NCBI RefSeq assembly: GCF_000819725.1
Contig: NZ_CDDH01000027.1
Coordinates: 1-64,000 of the forward strand
DNA length: 64,000 nucleotides
Source of the DNA: Aeromonas australiensis
Lineage (GTDB): Bacteria > Pseudomonadota > Gammaproteobacteria > Enterobacterales > Aeromonadaceae
Reading direction: 5' to 3'
Shown: positions 37,134-46,146 of the stretch, one piece after another
Layout: the number at the start of each line of letters is the position of its first letter
Numbering within the stretch: position 1 is the stretch's first letter
The notes under the pieces: generated by a model
Told to the model about the DNA's origin: nothing
The model's database searches: none
What the model saw: only the letters and a program-made list of their open reading frames with translations
Translations under genes and position numbers: made by a program

Positions 37134-37166
37134 ACCCCCGAGCCTCACGGCCCGGGGGTTTTTTTT
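37134..37166 (+). promoter_or_regulatory. ilv attenuator (terminator hairpin)
   Basis: A GC-rich stem (CCCCCGAGCC with GGCCCGGGGG, one mismatch) has loop TCAC and is followed by eight Ts. It stands between the leader peptide and ilvG and is the expected transcription attenuator. Confidence 0.85.
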
Positions 37167-37190
37167 CGACCAAAGGACAGGATTTTCCAC

Positions 37191-38837
37191 ATGAACGGCG
37201 CGCAGTTTTTGGTACAGGCTCTCAAGAAACAGGGTGTGACCCAGGTGTTTGGTTACCCGGGCGGGGCCATCATGCCGGTTTATGATGCCCTGTATGACGG
37301 TGGTCTGGCCCATCAGCTCTGCCGCCACGAGCAGGGGGCCGCCATGGCTGCGGTGGGTTATGCCCGCGCCTCCGGTCAGGTGGGGGTCTGTATCGCGACC
37401 TCCGGCCCCGGCGCCACCAACCTGGTGACCGGTCTGGCGGAGGCGCTGCTCGACTCGGTGCCGCTGGTGGCCATCAGCGGTCAGGTGCCCTGTTCCGCCA
37501 TTGGTACCGATGCATTTCAGGAGGTCGATGTGCTCGGCATGTCCCTCTCTTGCACCAAGCACTCCTTTATGGTGACCGATGCCGCTGATCTGGGGCGCGT
37601 GTTGACAGAGGCTTTCGCCATCGCCACCGAAGGGCGCCCCGGCCCTGTGCTGATCGACCTGCCCAAGGATGTGCAGCTGGCCGCTGTGCCTGCCCAGAGC
37701 CCGCTGTTTGCGGTGGAAGAGCCGGAGGCGCTCAATCCCTCGGAGCTGACCGCAGCCCGCACCCTGCTGGCCGCCGCCGAGCGCCCGGTGCTTTACGTTG
37801 GTGGCGGAGTGGGCATGGCCAATGCCGAGCAGCAGCTGCGCGACTTTGCTGCCGCTACCGGTATGCCGGCGGTCACTACCCTCAAGGGGATTGGCGCGCT
37901 GGATCCTGACAGCTCCGTTTACCTCGGCATGCTCGGCATGCACGGCACCAAGGCGGCCAACTATGCGGTGCAGCAGTGCGATCTGCTGCTGGTGGTGGGC
38001 GCCCGTTTCGATGACAGGGTGACCGGCAAGCTGGAGGAGTTCGCCCCCGAGGCGAAGGTGATCCATCTCGATGTGGATGCCGCCGAGTTCGGCAAGCGCC
38101 GTGCCGCTGAGGTGGGGATCACCACGGATCTCAAACAGGTGTTGCCGCGCCTCGCCATGACTCTCGACATCGCCCCCTGGCGTGAACACTGCGCCGCCAT
38201 GGCCCGCGAATATGCCTTTCGCTACGACCATCCCGGCCAGCCCATCTATGCTCCGGCCCTGCTCAAGCAGCTCTCTACCAGGTTGCCGGAGAGCAGCGTG
38301 GTCGCTTGCGACGTGGGTCAGCACCAGATGTGGGTGGCCCAGCACATGCGTTTCACCAGCCCGCGCAACCACCTCTCCAGCGCCGGTCTCGGCACCATGG
38401 GCTTTGGTCTGCCCGCCGCCATCGGCGCCAAGATGTCGCGCCCGGAGGATGAAGTGGTGCTGGTGAGCGGTGACGGCTCTTTCATGATGAACGTGCAAGA
38501 GCTCGGCACCATCCGCCGTGCCCGGCTCAAGGTGAAGATGGTGCTGCTGGATAACCAGCGCCTCGGCATGGTGCGCCAGTGGCAGGAGCTGTTCTTCGAT
38601 GGCCGCTACAGCGAGACCATCCTCTCCGATAATCCCGATTTCGTCGCCCTGGCTGCCGCTTTCGGCATCCCCGGCGAGACCATCACATGCAAGGAGCAGA
38701 TAGCTGGTGCCCTCGATCGCCTGCTGGCAAGCGAGAGTGCCTACCTGCTGCATGTGGCCATTTCAGAGGAAGAAAACGTCTGGCCCCTGGTTCCGCCGGG
38801 AGTCGCCAACCACCAGATGATGGAGCAACGCCCATGA
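37191..38837 (+). CDS. ilvG: acetolactate synthase II, large subunit
   Basis: The 548-residue thiamine-diphosphate enzyme condenses pyruvate with pyruvate or 2-oxobutyrate in valine, leucine and isoleucine synthesis. The N-terminus ([15 protein letters not shown]) and the thiamine glutamate region ([19 protein letters not shown]) are typical. The FAD-region segment RFDDRVTGK lies near 275 and the metal motif [12 protein letters not shown] near 430. The gene is intact, unlike in E. coli K-12. Its stop overlaps the ilvM start as ATGA. Confidence 0.97.
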   Translation: MNGAQFLVQALKKQGVTQVFGYPGGAIMPVYDALYDGGLAHQLCRHEQGAAMAAVGYARASGQVGVCIATSGPGATNLVTGLAEALLDSVPLVAISGQVPCSAIGTDAFQEVDVLGMSLSCTKHSFMVTDAADLGRVLTEAFAIATEGRPGPVLIDLPKDVQLAAVPAQSPLFAVEEPEALNPSELTAARTLLAAAERPVLYVGGGVGMANAEQQLRDFAAATGMPAVTTLKGIGALDPDSSVYLGMLGMHGTKAANYAVQQCDLLLVVGARFDDRVTGKLEEFAPEAKVIHLDVDAAEFGKRRAAEVGITTDLKQVLPRLAMTLDIAPWREHCAAMAREYAFRYDHPGQPIYAPALLKQLSTRLPESSVVACDVGQHQMWVAQHMRFTSPRNHLSSAGLGTMGFGLPAAIGAKMSRPEDEVVLVSGDGSFMMNVQELGTIRRARLKVKMVLLDNQRLGMVRQWQELFFDGRYSETILSDNPDFVALAAAFGIPGETITCKEQIAGALDRLLASESAYLLHVAISEEENVWPLVPPGVANHQMMEQRP

Positions 38838-39124
38838 ACCCGCACACCCTTGCCCAGCCAGCATGTGCACAGCACACCCTGCATATCCATGCCCAGCCCA
38901 GACCGGAAGTGATGGAGCGGGTGTTGCGGGTGGTGCGTCACCGCGGCTTCAATCTCTGCGCCCTCACTATGGAAACGAGAGCGGAGCAGGATTGCCAACA
39001 GCTGCGGATCACGGTTACTGTCGAGTCGGTGCGTCCCATCCAGCAGTTGTGGAGCCAGTTGGTGAAGCTGGTGGACGTCTCCCGGGTCGATGCACTGGAA
39101 CAGCAACCCCGGATCAGAGCTTAA
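38834..39124 (+). CDS. ilvM: acetolactate synthase II, small (regulatory) subunit
   Basis: The 96-residue ACT-domain subunit ([27 protein letters not shown]) supports IlvG activity and gives feedback sensitivity where present. It is slightly longer than the E. coli protein at the N-terminus. It is translationally coupled to ilvG by a four-base overlap, and ilvE follows after 12 bases. Confidence 0.9.
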   Translation: MNPHTLAQPACAQHTLHIHAQPRPEVMERVLRVVRHRGFNLCALTMETRAEQDCQQLRITVTVESVRPIQQLWSQLVKLVDVSRVDALEQQPRIRA

Positions 39125-39136
39125 GGAGCCAAGCCA

Positions 39137-40081
39137 ATGTCACAGCCTTCCCAATCCGCCACTCATCCCCAATACATCTGGTTCAACGGCAAGCTGGTGC
39201 CTTGGCAGGATGCCCAGGTGCACGTGATGAGCCACGCCCTGCACTACGGCTCCTCGGTGTTTGAAGGGGTGCGTGCCTACGACACCCCCAAAGGCACCTG
39301 CATCTTCCGCCTGCAGGAGCACAGCCGCCGCCTGTTCGATTCCGCCAAGATCTACTGGATGGAGATCCCCTACAACGAGGCCGAGATCAATGAGGCCTGC
39401 CGCACCGTGGTGCGCGAGAACGGCCTGAAGAGCGGCTATCTGCGCCCGCTGGCCTTTGTCGGCAATGTGGGGCTGGGGCTGCATCCGCCGCTGGATGCCA
39501 AGGCTGACCTGATGGTCGCCGCCCTGCCGTGGGGCGCCTATCTGGGAGAAGAGGGGCTGAAAAACGGGGTGGATGTGTGCGTCACCTCCTGGAACCGGCT
39601 CGCCCCCAACACCATTCCCACCGGCGCCAAGGCGGGCGGCAACTACCTCTCCTCCCAGCTCATCAGCCGCGAGGCCAAGCGCAACGGCTTCGCCGAGGGG
39701 CTGGCGCTGGATGTGAACGGCTACCTGAGCGAAGGGGCGGGGGAGAACCTGTTCCTGGTGAAGAACGGCGTGCTGTTTACCCCGCCAGCCACCGCCGCCA
39801 TCCTGCCCGGCATCACCCGCGACACCATCATGACGCTGGCCCGTGATCTGGGTTACGAGGTGCGCGAGCAGGCGCTGCCTCGTGAGGCGCTCTATGTGGC
39901 GGACGAGATCTTTATGACCGGCACCGCCGCCGAGGTGACCCCGGTACGCTCGGTGGATCGGATGAAGGTGGGGGCTGGCAGTCGTGGCCCGGTGACCGAG
40001 CAGCTGCAAAACGCCTTCTTCGGCCTGTTCAATGGCCAGACCGAGGACAAGTGGGGTTGGCTGACCCCCGTCAACGACTGA
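39137..40081 (+). CDS. ilvE: branched-chain amino acid aminotransferase
   Basis: The 314-residue fold-type IV PLP enzyme performs the last step of isoleucine, leucine and valine synthesis. [14 protein letters not shown] lies near residue 35, the PLP lysine is in [10 protein letters not shown] near 165, and [11 protein letters not shown] near 196 contacts the cofactor. AAGGAG precedes the ATG. A hairpin of eight pairs lies just after the stop within the operon. Confidence 0.97.
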   Translation: MSQPSQSATHPQYIWFNGKLVPWQDAQVHVMSHALHYGSSVFEGVRAYDTPKGTCIFRLQEHSRRLFDSAKIYWMEIPYNEAEINEACRTVVRENGLKSGYLRPLAFVGNVGLGLHPPLDAKADLMVAALPWGAYLGEEGLKNGVDVCVTSWNRLAPNTIPTGAKAGGNYLSSQLISREAKRNGFAEGLALDVNGYLSEGAGENLFLVKNGVLFTPPATAAILPGITRDTIMTLARDLGYEVREQALPREALYVADEIFMTGTAAEVTPVRSVDRMKVGAGSRGPVTEQLQNAFFGLFNGQTEDKWGWLTPVND

Positions 40082-40088
40082 TAAGAGA

Positions 40089-40109
40089 GGGGAGGCGTCA
40101 TGCCTCCCC
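40089..40109 (+). other. intercistronic hairpin between ilvE and ilvD
   Basis: A perfect 8-bp stem (GGGGAGGC with GCCTCCCC) and loop GTCAT has no T run. A second small hairpin (GGATCG with CGATCC) lies at about 40151-40167. The 146-base gap between ilvE and ilvD is the largest inside the operon. These structures may stabilise or process the mRNA or give partial termination. Confidence 0.5.
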
Positions 40110-40227
40110 GAGTCGCTTCCGGTCAGGGCACTGCGCTGTGTCCTCACCAGGATCGATTCCCGATCCGAGAGTCACTTTTTCATTTTCAAAGATAATGAGC
40201 CCGCTGGGCATTCAGGGAGTAGAGACA

Positions 40228-42069
40228 ATGCCGAAGTTGAGATCCGCCACCACCACCCACGGACGTAACATGGCCGGGGCCCGCGCCCTGTGGCGTGCCA
40301 CCGGAATGACCGATCAGGATTTCGGCAAACCCATCATCGCCGTGGTCAACTCCTTCACCCAGTTCGTACCGGGCCACGTTCACCTCAAGGATCTGGGTCA
40401 GCTGGTGGCGCGCGAGATCGAAGCCGCTGGCGGCGTTGCCAAGGAGTTCAACACCATTGCCGTGGATGACGGCATCGCCATGGGCCACGGCGGCATGCTC
40501 TACTCCCTGCCGTCCCGCGAACTGATTGCCGACTCGGTGGAGTACATGGTCAACGCCCACTGCGCCGACGCCATGGTCTGCATCTCCAACTGCGACAAGA
40601 TCACCCCGGGGATGCTGATGGCCGCTCTGCGCATCAATATCCCGGTCATTTTTGTCTCCGGCGGCCCGATGGAAGCAGGCAAGACCAAGCTCTCCGACCA
40701 GATCATCAAGCTGGATCTGGTGGATGCCATGATCCAGGGCGCCGACCCCAAGGTATCGGACGCCCAGAGCGAACAGGTGGAGCGCAGCGCCTGCCCCACC
40801 TGCGGCTCCTGCTCTGGTATGTTTACCGCGAACTCCATGAACTGCCTGACCGAGGCGCTCGGCCTCTCCCAGCCGGGCAACGGCTCCATGCTGGCGACCC
40901 ACGCCGATCGCGAGCAGCTGTTCAAGCTGGCGGGCCAGCGCATCGTGACTCTGGCCAAGCGCTGGTATGAGCAGGACGATGCCTCGGCTCTGCCGCGCAA
41001 TATCGCCACCAAGGCGGCGTTCGAGAATGCCATGGCGCTCGATATCGCCATGGGCGGCTCTACCAATACCGTGCTGCACCTGCTGGCGGCGGCGCAGGAG
41101 GCGGGGGTCGACTTCACCATGGCCGATATCGACCGCATGTCGCGCAAGGTACCGCAACTGTGCAAGGTGGCACCCTCCACCCAGAAGTACCATATGGAAG
41201 ATGTACACCGCGCCGGCGGCGTGGTCGCCATTCTGGGCCAGCTGGAAAAAGCGGGTCTGGTACATGGCGATACCCGTACCGTGCTGGGTTGCTCCCTTGT
41301 CGAACAGCTCAATGAATATGACGTCAGCCGCCAGCCGAGTCAGGAGGTGGTGGACTTCTACCGCGCTGGCCCGGCCGGCATCCGCACCACCAAGGCGTTC
41401 AGTCAGGATTGCCGCTGGCCGGAGCTGGATCTGGACCGCGCCGAAGGGTGCATCCGCTCGCTCGACAACGCCTACAGCCAGGAGGGCGGCCTTGCGGTGC
41501 TCTCCGGTAACCTCGCGGTCAACGGTGCCATCGTCAAGACCGCCGGGGTGGATGAGGAGAACCTCACCTTCCGTGGCCCGGCCCGGGTGTTCGAGAGTCA
41601 GGAGAGCGCGGTGAGCGGCATCCTCGACGGCACAGTGAAAGCGGGTGAGGTGGTGGTGATCCGCTACGAAGGGCCGAAAGGGGGCCCGGGCATGCAGGAG
41701 ATGCTCTACCCCACTACCTATCTGAAATCCATGGGCCTCGGCAAGGCGTGTGCCCTGATCACCGACGGCCGCTTCTCCGGCGGCACCTCGGGCCTCTCCA
41801 TCGGTCACGTATCGCCGGAGGCCGCTTCCGGCGGCACCATAGGTCTGGTGGAGGATGGCGACATCATCAGCATCAACATCCCGGCCCGCAGCATGGTGCT
41901 GGAGGTGGCCGACAGCGTGCTGGCCGCCCGCCGTGTCGCCGTCGAGGCTCGGGGCTGGAAGCCGCTCGATCGTCAGCGTCAGGTCTCCTTTGCCCTGCGC
42001 GCCTACGCCATGTTCGCCACCAGCGCCGACAAGGGTGCGGTACGAGACCGCGCAATGTTGGGGGAATAA
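40228..42069 (+). CDS. ilvD: dihydroxy-acid dehydratase
   Basis: The 613-residue iron-sulfur enzyme dehydrates dihydroxy acids to 2-keto acids in isoleucine and valine synthesis. Cluster and metal ligands are in [12 protein letters not shown] near residue 122 and [18 protein letters not shown] near 195. [12 protein letters not shown] and [10 protein letters not shown] are family motifs. The ATG at 40228 lies eight bases after GGAG; in-frame codons run much further upstream but have no start support. Its C-terminal SADKG...RDRAMLGE is echoed by a short downstream frame. Confidence 0.97.
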   Translation: MPKLRSATTTHGRNMAGARALWRATGMTDQDFGKPIIAVVNSFTQFVPGHVHLKDLGQLVAREIEAAGGVAKEFNTIAVDDGIAMGHGGMLYSLPSRELIADSVEYMVNAHCADAMVCISNCDKITPGMLMAALRINIPVIFVSGGPMEAGKTKLSDQIIKLDLVDAMIQGADPKVSDAQSEQVERSACPTCGSCSGMFTANSMNCLTEALGLSQPGNGSMLATHADREQLFKLAGQRIVTLAKRWYEQDDASALPRNIATKAAFENAMALDIAMGGSTNTVLHLLAAAQEAGVDFTMADIDRMSRKVPQLCKVAPSTQKYHMEDVHRAGGVVAILGQLEKAGLVHGDTRTVLGCSLVEQLNEYDVSRQPSQEVVDFYRAGPAGIRTTKAFSQDCRWPELDLDRAEGCIRSLDNAYSQEGGLAVLSGNLAVNGAIVKTAGVDEENLTFRGPARVFESQESAVSGILDGTVKAGEVVVIRYEGPKGGPGMQEMLYPTTYLKSMGLGKACALITDGRFSGGTSGLSIGHVSPEAASGGTIGLVEDGDIISINIPARSMVLEVADSVLAARRVAVEARGWKPLDRQRQVSFALRAYAMFATSADKGAVRDRAMLGE

Positions 42070-42071
42070 AG

Positions 42072-42170
42072 ATGAATGCCAATATGAAATATGAACAATC
42101 GACCCGATTGGTCGGTCTTTGCGCCGACAAAGGGTTGGTGTGGCGCGATCGCTCAATGCTGGGGGAATAA
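42072..42170 (+). CDS. 32-codon ORF carrying a duplicated ilvD tail
   Basis: The small frame lies between ilvD and ilvA. Its C-terminal CADKGLVWRDRSMLGE matches the ilvD end [15 protein letters not shown], while its first half is unrelated. Each copy ends in GGGGGAATAA, and each GGGGGA serves as ribosome site for the following ATG (this ORF and ilvA respectively). It looks like a tandem duplication of the ilvD 3' end that preserved the ilvA translation signal. Whether the peptide does anything is unknown. Confidence 0.5.
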   Translation: MNANMKYEQSTRLVGLCADKGLVWRDRSMLGE

Positions 42171-42173
42171 ATC

Positions 42174-43694
42174 ATGGTCTCTGCGGCTGATTATCTACGC
42201 AAGGTGCTGCTCTCCCCCGTCTACGAGGCGGCGCGGGTGACCCCTTTGCAAACCCTGAAGAAACTCTCCGAGCGACTCGGCAATCACGTCAGCCTGAAGC
42301 GGGAGGATCTGCAACCGGTCCACTCCTTCAAGCTGCGCGGTGCCTACCACAAGATCGCCACCCTGACCCAGGAGCAGAAGGCGCGCGGCGTTATCGCCGC
42401 CTCTGCCGGCAACCATGCCCAAGGGGTCGCTCTGTCGGCCGCCAAACTCGGCATCAAGGCGATCATAGTGATGCCCAAGACCACGCCGGACATCAAGATC
42501 GACGCGGTGCGCCGTCAGGGCGGCAACGTCATGCTGTTTGGCAACAGTTTCGATGAGGCCTACGGCGAGAGCCGCCGCCTCGCCGAGTTGGAGGGCTACA
42601 CCCTGATCCCGCCGTTCGACGACGTCGAGGTGATTGCCGGGCAGGGCACCATCGGCAAGGAGCTGCTGGAGCAGGATACCCACCTCACTCACGTCTTCGT
42701 GCCGGTGGGGGGCGGCGGCCTGGCCGCCGGGGTGGCGGTCTATATCAAGCAGCTGCTGCCGGATGTGAAGGTGATCGGGGTGGAGGCGGAAGGCTCCGCC
42801 TGCCTCAAGGCTGCGCTGGCGGCCGGCGAGCCGGTCAATCTGGAGCGGGTCTCCCTGTTTGCGGACGGGGTGGCGGTCAAGCGCATCGGCGAAGAGACCT
42901 TCCGCCTGTGCAACCAGTATCTGGACGAGGTGGTGACCGTCTCCAACGACCAGATTTGCGCCGCGCTGAAAGACATCTTCGACGACTGCCGCGCCATTGC
43001 CGAGCCGTCGGGGGCCCTGTCGCTGGCCGGCCTCAAGGCCTATAGCGAGCGTGAGCAGGTCAAGGGGGGCCGGATGGCGGCCATTTTGTCCGGCGCCAAC
43101 GTCAACTTCCACAGCCTGCGCTACGTGTCGGAGCGCTGCGAGATCGGCGAGAAGCGCGAGGGCATGCTGGCGGTGACCATCCCCGAGCGCAAGGGGGCCT
43201 TCCTCGACTTCTGCCGTCAGCTGGGACCCCGCATGGTGACCGAGTTCAACTACCGCTACGCCGATGCCGAGCAGGCGTCGCTGTTTGTCTCGGTACGTCT
43301 CACCGGCGGTGATGAGGAGCTCGGTCAGATCATCGAGCAGCTCGGTGGCAACGGCTATCCGGTGGTCAACATGACCGAGAGTGAGCTGGCCAAGAACCAC
43401 GTGCGCTACATGATTGGCGGCCGCCCGGCCCGGCCCCTCGGTGAGCGTCTTTACAGCTTCAAGTTCCCGGAGCAGCCGGGTGCCCTGATGCGCTTCCTCG
43501 AGACCCTGGGCTGTCGCTGGAACATCAGCCTGTTCCACTACCGCAACCACGGTGCCGACTACGGGCGGGTGCTGTGCGCGTTCGAGCTGCCGGACGAGGA
43601 CGTGGCCGCCTTCCACGACTACCTGCGCGAGATTGGCTACGGCTGGAAAGAGGTGAGCGACGACCCCGCCTACCGGCTGTTTCTGGCTAGTTGA
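42174..43694 (+). CDS. ilvA: biosynthetic threonine ammonia-lyase
   Basis: The 506-residue PLP enzyme deaminates threonine to 2-oxobutyrate, the first step of isoleucine synthesis. The PLP lysine is in HSFKLRGAYHK near residue 58, and the phosphate loop is GGGGLAAG near 180. Two C-terminal ACT-like domains (about 325-400 and 420-500) provide isoleucine feedback, which marks the biosynthetic form. TGGGGGAA, contributed by the short frame just upstream, is the ribosome site. A strong hairpin follows the stop. Confidence 0.97.
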   Translation: MVSAADYLRKVLLSPVYEAARVTPLQTLKKLSERLGNHVSLKREDLQPVHSFKLRGAYHKIATLTQEQKARGVIAASAGNHAQGVALSAAKLGIKAIIVMPKTTPDIKIDAVRRQGGNVMLFGNSFDEAYGESRRLAELEGYTLIPPFDDVEVIAGQGTIGKELLEQDTHLTHVFVPVGGGGLAAGVAVYIKQLLPDVKVIGVEAEGSACLKAALAAGEPVNLERVSLFADGVAVKRIGEETFRLCNQYLDEVVTVSNDQICAALKDIFDDCRAIAEPSGALSLAGLKAYSEREQVKGGRMAAILSGANVNFHSLRYVSERCEIGEKREGMLAVTIPERKGAFLDFCRQLGPRMVTEFNYRYADAEQASLFVSVRLTGGDEELGQIIEQLGGNGYPVVNMTESELAKNHVRYMIGGRPARPLGERLYSFKFPEQPGALMRFLETLGCRWNISLFHYRNHGADYGRVLCAFELPDEDVAAFHDYLREIGYGWKEVSDDPAYRLFLAS

Positions 43695-43707
43695 TGCTGC
43701 GATGAGG

Positions 43708-43735
43708 AGAGAGGGAGGCGGTTGCCTCCCTCTCT
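43708..43735 (+). terminator. terminator of the ilv operon
   Basis: A perfect 12-bp stem (AGAGAGGGAGGC) with loop GGTT lies between convergent ilvA and the HPP-family gene. Only a short T-rich tail (GTTTC) follows. Confidence 0.75.
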
Positions 43736-43738
43736 GTT

Positions 43739-44194
43739 TCAGGCTGTGGCCGGTCGCTTGCGTCGCAGCATTTGAAAACCATAAGCCAGCGTCATTAGCA
43801 GCAGGGTGCCCGGCAATACGGTCTGCCACAGGAAGGCTGGTTCCTGTCCCGTCATCAGGATCAGCAAGGGGTTGGCGCCAGCAGGGGGGTGGATCAGATT
43901 CAATCCCTGCATCAGGGCGATGGCCAGCCCTGTTGCCAGCGCCATCTGTACTTCAGCAGGGAGGGGAAGCATGCCGATCACCAGTCCGACGCAGGCCGTC
44001 AGCAGGTGTCCACCCAGCACGTTTTTGGGGCGCGCCAGCGGACTATCGGGCAGGGAAAACAGCAACACACAGCTGGCCCCGAAAGGTGCCATGACCAGCG
44101 CCACGTGCCAGCTCAGATTGAGCCCTCCCAATATGCCGATGGTGAGTGCGGTGCCTACACCTGCCCATAGCGGGCCATACCATTTCGTCATCAT
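43739..44194 (-). CDS. HPP-family integral membrane protein
   Basis: The 151-residue protein has about four membrane helices and the name-giving HPP motif in LNLIHPPAGANPLLIL near residue 100. GTALTIGILG and VMAPFGASCVLLFSLP are also typical. Some HPP proteins have been linked to nitrite transport in chloroplasts and cyanobacteria; the bacterial role is open. AAGAGGAAA precedes the ATG. It diverges from a TetR-type gene with a palindrome between the two, so that regulator probably controls it. Confidence 0.85.
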   Translation of the reverse strand: MMTKWYGPLWAGVGTALTIGILGGLNLSWHVALVMAPFGASCVLLFSLPDSPLARPKNVLGGHLLTACVGLVIGMLPLPAEVQMALATGLAIALMQGLNLIHPPAGANPLLILMTGQEPAFLWQTVLPGTLLLMTLAYGFQMLRRKRPATA

Positions 44195-44232
44195 GTTTTC
44201 CTCTTGGTTTGTCAGAACTGCTTAGGCACATT

Positions 44233-44254
44233 AGGTAGACAGATCGGTGTACTT
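44233..44254. promoter_or_regulatory. probable TetR-type operator
   Basis: An imperfect palindrome with core TAGACAGATCGGTGTA lies between the divergent HPP and TetR genes. Sixteen of 22 positions are symmetrical, centred on GATC. The form resembles TetR/NemR-like operators. Confidence 0.5.
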
Positions 44255-44267
44255 CAAGAGGCAAATC

Positions 44268-44834
44268 ATGAGCGAGAAGCGTCAACAACTGGTGGCGACG
44301 GCTTACCGTCTGTTCAACCGTCATGGCTTTCATGCCACCGGCATAGATCGCATCTGGGCCGAGGCGGGGAGTACCAAGCGCACCCTCTATCGCCACTTCC
44401 CGACCAAGGATGCCTTGATTGAGGAGGTGCTGCTCGCTCGTGACCGGGAGTTCTTCGCCCTGCTTGACCAACGGCTGGCCGACGTGACCGGACGCGAAGC
44501 TCGCCTGCAGGCGCTGTTTGACGGCTTTGCAGAGTGGTTTGGCCGCTCTGATTTCTATGGCTGCAACTTTATCAACGCCAGCGCCGAGTTTGCCGACCCG
44601 CGCCATCCGGTGCGCAAGCTGGTGATGGCCCATAAGCAGGCGTTACTGGGCTGGGTGATAAACCAGCTCGATTGCTCTCTGGCACAGGCCACCGGGCTTT
44701 GCCTGCTGCTGGAGGGAGCGATCGTGATGGCCCACAGCTATCAACAGCCACTGGCGCTGGAGCAGGCCAGAATGCTGGCAAAGACCATTTTGACCGACGA
44801 TACCGCGATAATGCAGGCCGCTTCACACTCCTGA
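44268..44834 (+). CDS. TetR-family transcriptional regulator
   Basis: The 188-residue repressor has a TetR N-terminal DNA-binding domain (about 5-55; LFNRHGFHATGIDRIWAEAG, then TKRTLYRHFPTKDALI). The alpha-helical ligand domain contains an FYGCNFINAS segment with a cysteine that could sense electrophiles, as in NemR-like proteins; this is inference. AAGAGG lies upstream of the ATG. It diverges from the HPP membrane-protein gene and likely represses both through the palindrome at 44233-44254. Confidence 0.88.
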   Translation: MSEKRQQLVATAYRLFNRHGFHATGIDRIWAEAGSTKRTLYRHFPTKDALIEEVLLARDREFFALLDQRLADVTGREARLQALFDGFAEWFGRSDFYGCNFINASAEFADPRHPVRKLVMAHKQALLGWVINQLDCSLAQATGLCLLLEGAIVMAHSYQQPLALEQARMLAKTILTDDTAIMQAASHS

Positions 44835-44960
44835 GCTGCTGGTCATTTGAGGCTGCGTTCGGATGGGATACCCTGATCGATGGAGAGGCCGCCTGACGGC
44901 TTCACACAGGGAGAGTGCGCACTCAGGCGCCGATAACGACTTATTGCAGAGGCAAAAAAT

Positions 44961-46067
44961 ATGAATAAATCCATGCTTGCCGTATTGGTCAGCGGTTTGC
45001 TGGCGGCCGGTGCTGTTCACGCCGCCGCGCAGGATAATACCTGGTACGCCGGTGGCAAGGCCGGTTGGTCAAAGTATTTTGACGTCGATCAGAAGCAGGT
45101 GGTTTCCAGCACCTTGGGAGCGCTCGGCAATACAGGTACTAGCCAAGATGCTCTTGGATTGGGTGCGTTTGCCGGGTACCAGGTTAACCCTAATCTGGCG
45201 TTTGAGCTGGGTTATGACTGGTTTGGCAAGTACACCTCATCCGGCGAGATGAGTGGGATCAAGATCGAAGGTGAAGCCAAGAGTCAGATGATTCAGGCCA
45301 CCATGAAGATCAGCTTCCCGGTTAACGATGTGTTCGATCTGTATGGCCGGATTGGTGGTGGCTATGCCTGGACCAATAGTGAGCTATCAGCCCGCACCGC
45401 TACCGATTTCATCAAGGAAAGTGGTAACAAGCATGGTGCCGCCTTCGTCGGGGCGTTGGGTGCCGAATACGCCATCGATCGTGATTGGGCTGCCCGTCTG
45501 GAGTACCAGTACACCACCCCGCTGGGGGATGCGTCTCTCGATCGCTCCGGCATCGAAATGGACAACGGCCTGATCTCGTTCGGTATGCTCTATCGCTTCG
45601 GCCAGCAAGGTGGCGAGGTTGCTGCACCGGCACCTGCGCCGGCTGTCGAACCGGCCCCGGTAGTGGTGGTGGAACCCAAGACCTTCAGCCTGAGCTCCGA
45701 TGTGCTGTTCGAGTTCAACAAGGCAACTCTGAAACCTGCGGCTAATCAGGCGCTTGATAACCTGTTTAGCCAGATTGTGGCAGCCAATCCGAAAGATGGC
45801 GTCGCAACTGTTATCGGTTATACCGACCGCATCGGCTCCGACAACTACAACCAGTCCCTCTCCGAGCAGCGGGCCCAGAGCGTGGCCAGCTATCTGGTAT
45901 CCAAAGGCTTGTATGCCGACAAGGTGCGGGTCGAGGGACGTGGCAAGGCTAATCCGGTCACTGGCAACAGCTGTGCCAGCCGCTCCAAACAGGAGCTGAT
46001 CGCCTGTCTGGCACCGGATCGCCGGGTGGAAATTCATCTGGAAGGGGTTTCCCAGCCTGCCCAATAA
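44961..46067 (+). CDS. ompA: OmpA-family outer-membrane protein
   Basis: The 368-residue outer-membrane protein has a signal peptide (about 1-22, ending VHAAA), an eight-stranded OmpA beta-barrel (about 25-215), a proline- and alanine-rich hinge (APAPAPAVEPAP near 225) and a C-terminal peptidoglycan-binding OmpA domain (SSDVLFEFNKATLKP near 245, NQSLSEQRAQSVASYL near 300). CASRSKQELIACLAPDRRVEI carries the usual disulfide pair. AGAGGCAAAAAAT precedes the ATG. Aeromonas carries several OmpA paralogues; which one this is cannot be told here. Confidence 0.93.
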   Translation: MNKSMLAVLVSGLLAAGAVHAAAQDNTWYAGGKAGWSKYFDVDQKQVVSSTLGALGNTGTSQDALGLGAFAGYQVNPNLAFELGYDWFGKYTSSGEMSGIKIEGEAKSQMIQATMKISFPVNDVFDLYGRIGGGYAWTNSELSARTATDFIKESGNKHGAAFVGALGAEYAIDRDWAARLEYQYTTPLGDASLDRSGIEMDNGLISFGMLYRFGQQGGEVAAPAPAPAVEPAPVVVVEPKTFSLSSDVLFEFNKATLKPAANQALDNLFSQIVAANPKDGVATVIGYTDRIGSDNYNQSLSEQRAQSVASYLVSKGLYADKVRVEGRGKANPVTGNSCASRSKQELIACLAPDRRVEIHLEGVSQPAQ

Positions 46068-46094
46068 GTAGAGCGATGGGGGCGATCAATGTAA

Positions 46095-46119
46095 AAACGG
46101 GAGGCTTGGCCTCCCGTTT
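46095..46119. terminator. terminator between ompA and the YeeE-type gene
   Basis: A perfect 11-bp stem (AAACGGGAGGC) with a three-base loop separates two convergent genes and can act on both strands. Confidence 0.85.
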
Positions 46120-46146
46120 CTTATGGGGTGTTTACTATGTCGAGCA

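Noticed and set aside
40186-42156. 656-codon minus-strand frame over ilvD
   Set aside because: Antisense shadow of ilvD with low-complexity His/Gly/Ala-rich translation.
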